NCBI RefSeq assembly: GCF_002776525.5
Contig: NC_045441.1
Location: 129,322,740-129,386,739 of the forward strand
Direction of reading: 5' to 3'
Origin: Piliocolobus tephrosceles
Taxonomy: Eukaryota; Chordata; Mammalia; Primates; Cercopithecidae
DNA: 64,000 nucleotides
Shown here: piece by piece, positions 59,041 through 64,000 of the stretch
Numbering within the stretch: position 1 is the first letter of the stretch
How the letters are laid out: each line of letters opens with the position of its first letter
Notes under the pieces: generated by a model
Database searches by the model: none
Told to the model about the DNA's origin: nothing
The model's input: the letters and a program-made list of their open reading frames with translations, nothing else
Program-made: the position numbers and the translations under genes

Positions 59041-59329
59041 TTCTTTGTTTTCTTTCTTTCTTTCTCTTTCTTTTTTTCTCTTTCCTTCCCTCCCTTCTTT
59101 CCCTCCCTCCCTTTCTTTCTCTTTCCTTCCTTCCCTTCTCCCTCTCTCTTTCTTTCTCTCTCTCCCTCTTTCTTTCTTTTTGTTCCTTCCTTTCTTTTTC
59201 TTTCTTTCTTCTTTCTTTCTTTCTCTCTCTTTCTTTCTTTCTCTCTCTTTCTTTCTTTCTCTCTCTTTCCTTCCCTCCCTCCCTTCCTTCCTTCCTTCCT
59301 TCCTCTCTTTCCTTCTCTTCTCTTCTCTT
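59041..59329 (+). repeat. 290-bp pyrimidine (CTTT/CCTT)n tract
   Basis: Almost pure C/T strand with CTTT, CCTT, CTCT and CCCT units. It is the expanded tail of the antisense Alu to its right. Confidence 0.97.
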
Positions 59330-59612
59330 TTTTCTTCATCTCACTGTCTCCCAGGCTGAAGTGCAGTGACACCATCATAGCTCACTATAGCCAGGAATTC
59401 CTGGGCTCCAGTGATCCTCCCGTCTCAGGCTCCCAAGCAGCTAGGACTACAGGCATGCCCCACCATCCCCTGGCTAATTTTTTTTTTTTTAGAGGTGGGG
59501 GTCTCATTATGTTGCCCAAGGTGGCCTCAAACTCCTGGCCTCAAGCAGTCCTCCCACCTCACCCTCCTTAATAGCTTGGACTATAGGCGTGAGCCACCAT
59601 GCCCCAGCTTTT
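59330..59612 (-). repeat. AluJ-like
   Basis: Diverged antisense Alu with a central T-run. Confidence 0.9.
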
Positions 59613-59664
59613 TACTTTTATTGCTTTAATATGCCTAGTAGGACATGTAATTACATATTTGGCT

Positions 59665-59805
59665 TGTGGAGGCTGGGAACATTCTTGATCTGGATAACAG
59701 AGGTATATGTTTGTGTGTGTGTTGTTGAAATTCATCAAACTGTGTCCTTAAGTTCTGTGTACTTTACTGCTGTATGTAAGTAAAAGTTAGTTTAAATATT
59801 AAACA
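59665..59805 (+). repeat. old LINE-1 3' end
   Basis: GGGAACATTCTTGATCTGGA, AAATTCATCAAACTGTGTCC, TACTGCTGTATGTAAGT. Same type as the 17440-17650 fragment. Confidence 0.65.
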
Positions 59806-59811
59806 GTACAG

Positions 59812-60106
59812 GCCAGGTGTGGTGGGATCACACCTGTAATCCCAGCACTTTGGGAGGCCAAGGCGGGTGGATCACTTTAGGTCAGGAGTTTGAGACCAGC
59901 CTGGCCAACATGGTGAAACCCCCTCTCTACTAAAAATACAAAAATTAGCTGGGCATGGTGGCAGGTGCCTGTAGTCCCAGCTACTTGGGAGGCTGAGGCA
60001 GTACAACCGTTTAAACCAGGGAGGCAGAGGTTGCAGTGAGCCGAGATGGCACCATTGCACATCAGCCTGGCGACAGAGTGAGACTCTGTCTAAAAAAAAA
60101 AAATTA
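59812..60106 (+). repeat. Alu
   Basis: Sense Alu flanked by ATTAAACA-type duplication (59797 onward and 60103 onward). Confidence 0.95.
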
Positions 60107-60120
60107 AACAATAAAGAAAC

Positions 60121-60405
60121 AATGGCTTCCTGGTGCGTTTAGAGTAAAATCTAAGCTCTCATTGGCCACCAAGACTCTGCCCACTCCTTCACCTCATCCT
60201 GTCCCATCTTCCCTATGGCTCACTGGCCTCCCTGCTCTTCAAATCCGCCCTGTTCACATCTACTTTGGGGCATTGGCATTTGCCTTTTTGTCTACTTAGA
60301 AGGTTTTTCTTCCAGATTTTCTTTACATGGCTAGTTATTTGTCATCATTCAGATCTCAACTCAAGTACGGCCTCCTTCTTCCTTGACCACCTCTGTCAGG
60401 TAAGA
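60121..60405 (+). repeat. L2 3' end
   Basis: TAAAATCTAAGCTCTCATTG, TGGCTCACTGGCCTCCCTGC, ATTCAGATCTCAACTCAAGT, TTCCTTGACCACC: the L2 3' end pattern. Confidence 0.75.
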
Positions 60406-60433
60406 TGCTTTTGGTCAAAAGAACAAGAGACCC

Positions 60434-60735
60434 GACTGGGTGAGTTGACTCATTCCTGTAATCCCAGCACTTTGGGAGACCAAGGCAGGTGGATCACCTG
60501 AGGTCAGGAGTTTGAGACCAGCCTAGCCAACATGGTGAAACCCCGTCTCTACTAAAAATACAAAATTAGATGGGTGTGGTGGCACACGCCTGTAATCTCA
60601 GCTACTCAGGAGGCTGAGGCAGGAGAATTGCTTGAACCCAGGAGGTGGAGGCTGCCGTGAGCCAAGATCACACCATTGCACTCCAGCGTGGGCAAAAAGA
60701 GCAAAACTCCGTCTCAAAACAAACAAGAAACCCCA
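60434..60735 (+). repeat. Alu
   Basis: Sense Alu flanked by AACAAGAGACCC and AACAAGAAACCC. Confidence 0.95.
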
Positions 60736-61190
60736 GCTGGTGTAAACACAGAATGGAATTTATTGGCTTGGGAACTAAAAAGTCCAAAAGAAAATCAGGC
60801 TCCAGCTAGGGTACGGTGGGGACCTGGATCCTTTTTCTGTGATTCTCTGGGCACTCCCCTGTGTGGGTCACTGAATCCTCAGGCTGACCTCCCAGCCATG
60901 AGGAAAATGGCTGCAGCAACCCCTGGCCTCACATGCACATCCCACCCCATCCAGAAAGAGAGTTTCTTGCCTCCCATGCTCAAAGAAAAACACTGGATTT
61001 CACCTAACTAGTCATTTAGCCTAGAGGAATCTCACATGCTCACTGGTGCATTCCTGAAACGTGCTGGTGAGCAGCACCCAGTCACTGCTAAAAGATCCCT
61101 GATTAGGCTTAAGCAGCTAAGGCTCCATCCTACACAAATCTCAAGGCTGCCATATATTCGGGAGAAGTGGGTGGGTTCTGTGAAGTTCAT
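60736..61190. other. unique intergenic DNA, nothing identified
   Basis: Leads into the 37-bp minisatellite. No supported gene. Confidence 0.4.
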
Positions 61191-61335
61191 AACCAGCAGT
61201 GTCTGCTAGATAATCCAACCAGTTGACAACCTGCAGTATCTGCTAGATAATCCAGCCGGTTGACAACCAGCAGTGTCTGCTAGATAGTCCAACCAGTTGA
61301 CAACCTGCAGTGTCTGCTAGATAACCCTACCATTG
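61191..61335 (+). repeat. 37-bp minisatellite, nearly four copies
   Basis: Units start at 61191, 61228, 61265 and 61302 (AAC[CA/CT]GCAGTGTCTGCTAGATA...). Units 1 and 3 read AACCAGCAG and units 2 and 4 read AACCTGCAG, a dimeric 74-bp pattern. Confidence 0.95.
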
Positions 61336-61352
61336 CAAGTCACTACCTAGAC

Positions 61353-61545
61353 CAGGGCTCAGCAAAGTTTTTCTGTAAAGGACTAAATAGTAGATAATTA
61401 GGGTTCGTGAGCCTCCTATGGGTTCTTTTGTTGGATTTGTTTAACAACCCTTTAAAAATATAAAAACTATTCTTAACTCATGGGGCTTACAAAAACAGGC
61501 CAAGGGCTAGATTTGGCCCAAAGATAATAGTTTGCCAACCACTCA
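61353..61545 (+). mobile_element. hAT-type DNA-transposon fossil
   Basis: CAGGGCTCAGCAAAGTTTTT, CTGTAAAGGACTAAATAGTA, ACAAAAACAGGCCAAGGGCT and AGTTTGCCAACC form inverted ends (CAG..TTGGCAAAC-type). Internally rearranged. Confidence 0.7.
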
Positions 61546-61675
61546 TCTGGATCATTATGATACATGTGATGTCTACATTGACCTTGTTAACTTGTTTCCC
61601 CTGACTATAATCAAAGCTCTTTGAGAGTAGGAACCAAGTTCGTCTTATCCACTACTGTCTTCTCCACACCTAAAA

Positions 61676-61938
61676 CAGCGTTGGCACTTTGGGAGGCCTA
61701 GGCAGGAGAGTCACTTGAGCTCAGGAGTTCGAGACCAGCCTGGGCAACATAGCAAGACCTCATCTCTACTAAAAATATAAAAAGTTAGTCAGATGTGGTG
61801 GTGTGTGTCTGCAGTCCAAGCTACTCAGAAGGCTGAGGTGGGAGGATCACTTGATTCTATGAGATTGAGGCTGCAGTGAGCCGTGATCATGCCACTGCAC
61901 TCCAACCTGGATGACAGAGCAAGATCCTGTCTCAAGAA
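61676..61938 (+). repeat. Alu, 5'-truncated, abutting the ARF3 retrocopy
   Basis: Starts at GGCACTTTGGGAGGCC and ends in a short A-rich tail directly before the ARF3 5' UTR. Confidence 0.9.
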
Positions 61939-61941
61939 AAA

Positions 61942-63619
61942 TAGAGCACAGCTCCAGTCGCCCTTGCGGCTTCCGGTGGAGGGAAGGAAGGAGGGAGCTG
62001 GGGAGCGGGCCAGGGCAGCAGCCGGGCTGAAGTTGGCTTGGGGAGCCGGAGGGAGCAGAGCGGAACCTGCAGGGCAGAGGCGGCGGCCGCAGCGGCGCAG
62101 CTGATAGCAGGAACAGGATCAGGTTTTCCATACCAGGGACCAGGCCAAAACCAGACTGCCACTGCCCCCTACTTGGGCCCCACTGTCCCCAGAAAGCAGT
62201 TGCTGTGATCATGGGCAATATCTTTGGAAACCTTCTCAAGAGCCTGATTGGGAAGAGGGAAATGCGTATCCTGATGGTGGGCCTGGATGCCACAGGGAAG
62301 ACCACCATCCTATACAAGCTGAAACTGGGGGAGATTGTCACCACCATCCCTACCATTGGATTCAATGTGGAGACAGTGGAGTATAAGAACATCAGCTTCA
62401 CAGTGTGGGATGTGGGTGGCCAGGACAAGATTCGGCCCCTCTGGAGACACTACTTCCAGAACACCCAAGGCTTGATATTTGTGGTCGACAGCAATGATCG
62501 GGAGCGAGTAAATGAGGCCCGGGGAGAGCTGATGAGAATGCTGGTGGAGGACAAGCTCCGGGATGCTGTACTCCTTGTCTTTGCAAACAAACAGGATCTG
62601 CCTAATGCTATGAATGCTGCTGAGATCACAGACAAGCTGGGCCTGCATTCCCTTCATCACCGTAACTGGTACATTCAGGCCACCTGTGCCACCAGTGGGG
62701 ACGGGCTATACGAAGGCCTGGACTGGCTGGCCAATCAGCTCAAAAACAAGAAGTGAGAGCCAGACACCCCACCCTAACCAAGCACCCCACCCACCCCTGA
62801 CATACCTGCTGTCACCCTGCCCCAGTCCTACCCCTTCCTCTCCATTGCAAGTGTGGCCAGGGCCCTGGGTATCATGTCTGCATGCCCAGCAAGAGCCTTG
62901 CCTCCCCTGCTTCCCCTCCTTTTTCCTGTCCACCTATATGACCAATCCCTAATTGCTGTCCTGATGATGAGTCATTCCAATTTACTGGATTTTAAACAAA
63001 AAGAAAAAAGAAAAATAGAAACAAAAATACAGTGCCAGGCGCATGGTAGATGCCCAATAAATATTCACTGGATGAATGACTATGAAAACTTCATCCAGAG
63101 CATATCAGGACCCAGTGCCTAGCTCTGACCTGGGTTTCTCTGTCCTGTCTGTCTGTGGGACACAGCTGCCCCCATAGTGACCAATGCAGGAACAGACAGG
63201 GCTGCTGCCGGTCCACACGGTGCCTTTGTGCAAATCAGAAAAAAGGTCACTACTGCTGGCTGCTGTAGCCCAGCACCCAGGAGCACATTGAGTGGGTGAG
63301 GGCTGAATTTTAGCCCCTGCCTTCCCTCTTCGAGGGTGTTTTTGGGTGGGATACCTGCCCAGTTGCGTGTGCCGGCTCTGGGATAAGAGTGCAGAGCTGG
63401 AGTTCTAAGACCTCACCTGCTTTTATTGTTCCCATGCCTCTCTGAAAAATGTTTCTGATAGCACTCTGCCTACAGCTTTTACCCTTTTCTCTCACCAACT
63501 CCCAATCCCTTCTCTTTCCAGTTCTTTTCAACACAATGACTGTGATTTGCATATATTGAACTGAAATTCTCATTTTGTGCTTGGAAGTTCATCCAAGCAG
63601 AGTAGAATGTGGCATAAGG
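61942..63619 (+). pseudogene. ARF3 retrocopy (processed, intronless)
   Basis: Reverse-transcribed copy of an ARF3 mRNA. A GC-rich leader (61942-62210) typical of a CpG-island 5' UTR, the uninterrupted coding frame and a long 3' UTR-like segment are joined without introns, whereas the parental ARF3 gene has several. The leader lies in repeat DNA and is not itself preceded by promoter-like sequence. The 3' end is unclear: an A-rich stretch at 62996-63030 could be an internal A-rich part of the UTR or a decayed tail, while UTR-like sequence continues to an Alu fragment at 63620. No clean poly-A tail or short target-site duplication is visible. I call it a retrocopy; whether it is expressed is unknown. 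Confidence 0.9.
62211..62756 (+). CDS. intact ARF3-like ORF in the retrocopy (181 aa)
   Basis: Complete frame of the usual ARF length, starting at ATG 62211 (an in-frame GTG six bases earlier is UTR). ARF proteins are small GTPases of Golgi vesicle traffic that recruit COPI and activate phospholipase D. Gly2 (myristoylation site), the P-loop GLDATGKT (24-31), switch region TIPTIGFN, WDVGGQ (66-71), NKQD (126-129) and CAT (159-161) are all present. N-terminus GNIFGNLLKSLIG and C-terminus NQLKNKK point to ARF3, not ARF1. Against ARF3 as I recall it, there are six changes: K16R, A28T, E105G, A112V, E115K and R149H. No stop or frameshift. A28T lies in the P-loop but keeps the GxxxxGK[ST] pattern. 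Expression is unproven. Confidence 0.85.
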   Translation: MGNIFGNLLKSLIGKREMRILMVGLDATGKTTILYKLKLGEIVTTIPTIGFNVETVEYKNISFTVWDVGGQDKIRPLWRHYFQNTQGLIFVVDSNDRERVNEARGELMRMLVEDKLRDAVLLVFANKQDLPNAMNAAEITDKLGLHSLHHRNWYIQATCATSGDGLYEGLDWLANQLKNKK

Positions 63620-63684
63620 GAGACCAGCCTGGGCAACATAGCAAGACCTCATCTCTACTAAAAATATACAAAATTAGTCAGATG
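63620..63684 (+). repeat. 65-bp copy of an upstream Alu segment
   Basis: GAGACCAGCCTGGGCAACAT to TTAGTCAGATG. It repeats 61731-61795 with two mismatches and shares its private variants (TTAGTCAGATG, GCAAGACCTCATC). It lies at the right edge of the ARF3 retrocopy. Confidence 0.9.
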
Positions 63685-64000
63685 GAGAGGGATTGTGGTT
63701 GGAGAGGGATTTCTGTCCTGTGTGCTTACTACACGTGAAGAAAGACCATAGGAAACTCAAAAAAGAAGCAACCAAACCATCAAAGAAATAGTGAAGTTGC
63801 TGTAAAAACGCAGTCATGTGTTAAGGGTTCTTCATTTGGAAAGATAAAGGCTAAGACGGAGGAACATCTGTTTAATCATGGATGTTATGGTTAGGGTGGT
63901 CTTGAACTCATTCACCAAATCCTTAAAGAGAACCAGGGAGGGGGTGCTCTGCTTCAAGCTTGAGAGTTACGTTTAGGAATAATCAAAGAAAATGTTCCTT
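63685..64000. other. unique intergenic DNA, nothing identified
   Basis: AGATGGAGAGGGATT / TTGGAGAGGGATT gives a short repeat near 63680-63712. No gene. Confidence 0.4.

Noticed and set aside
58956..59378. 140-codon Lys/Glu/Arg-rich frame
   Set aside because: Translation of the polypyrimidine tract.
61191..61335. Possible CRISPR-like spacing of the 37-bp units
   Set aside because: Units are contiguous without unique spacers, so it is a minisatellite.
62310..62660. 116-codon frame on the minus strand
   Set aside because: Antisense shadow of the ARF3 retrocopy.
1..64000. CRISPR arrays, operons, phage or bacterial insertion sequences
   Set aside because: None seen. Regular repeats are microsatellites or Alu-derived and the DNA is plainly primate.

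Overview
This is mammalian, specifically primate, nuclear DNA. It is packed with Alu elements (about 55 copies or fragments), old LINE, MIR and L2 pieces, MaLR LTRs and DNA-transposon fossils. It has two CpG islands and almost no coding sequence. The Alu at 54000-54245 carries 'CTCAAGCCTGTAATCCC' and 'GATCCGGCCACTGCAC', which I recognise as marks of the AluYRa group of Old World monkeys. I therefore infer a cercopithecid genome (macaque, baboon, guenon or similar). Three N runs (3043-3442, 16869-16968, 54246-54345) show that it is a draft assembly.

Layout. 1-3816 is the 5' part of intron 1 of KDM7A (JHDM1D), read on the minus strand. Coding exon 1 (3817-4010, minus) encodes the Ala-rich start and the first half of the PHD finger. 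It lies in a CpG island (about 2260-4750) that should also drive the divergent non-coding transcript KDM7A-DT to the right. From about 6.3 kb to 55.6 kb is intergenic, repeat-rich DNA with no gene I can recognise. It contains a retroposed U6 snRNA copy (36104-36207), MaLR LTRs, several nested Alu clusters and a near-identical 125-bp direct repeat (19604-19728 and 21852-21976). A second CpG island (about 55640-57070) has CCAAT, GC-box and NRF1-like motifs and a short ORF ending near a GTGAGT donor. It looks like the promoter of a transcript I cannot name. At 61.9-63.6 kb lies an intronless retrocopy of ARF3 mRNA with a complete 181-codon reading frame.

The local order matches my recollection of human 7q34, where KDM7A points away from SLC37A3. 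Only KDM7A exon 1 is a certain parental gene exon here. The ARF3 retrocopy is the only other full-length protein frame with a clear family match. I see no sign of a new multi-gene system. The items most worth a second look are the intact ARF3 retrocopy with its odd 65-bp flanking duplication, the orphan CpG-island promoter, and the 125-bp direct repeat.
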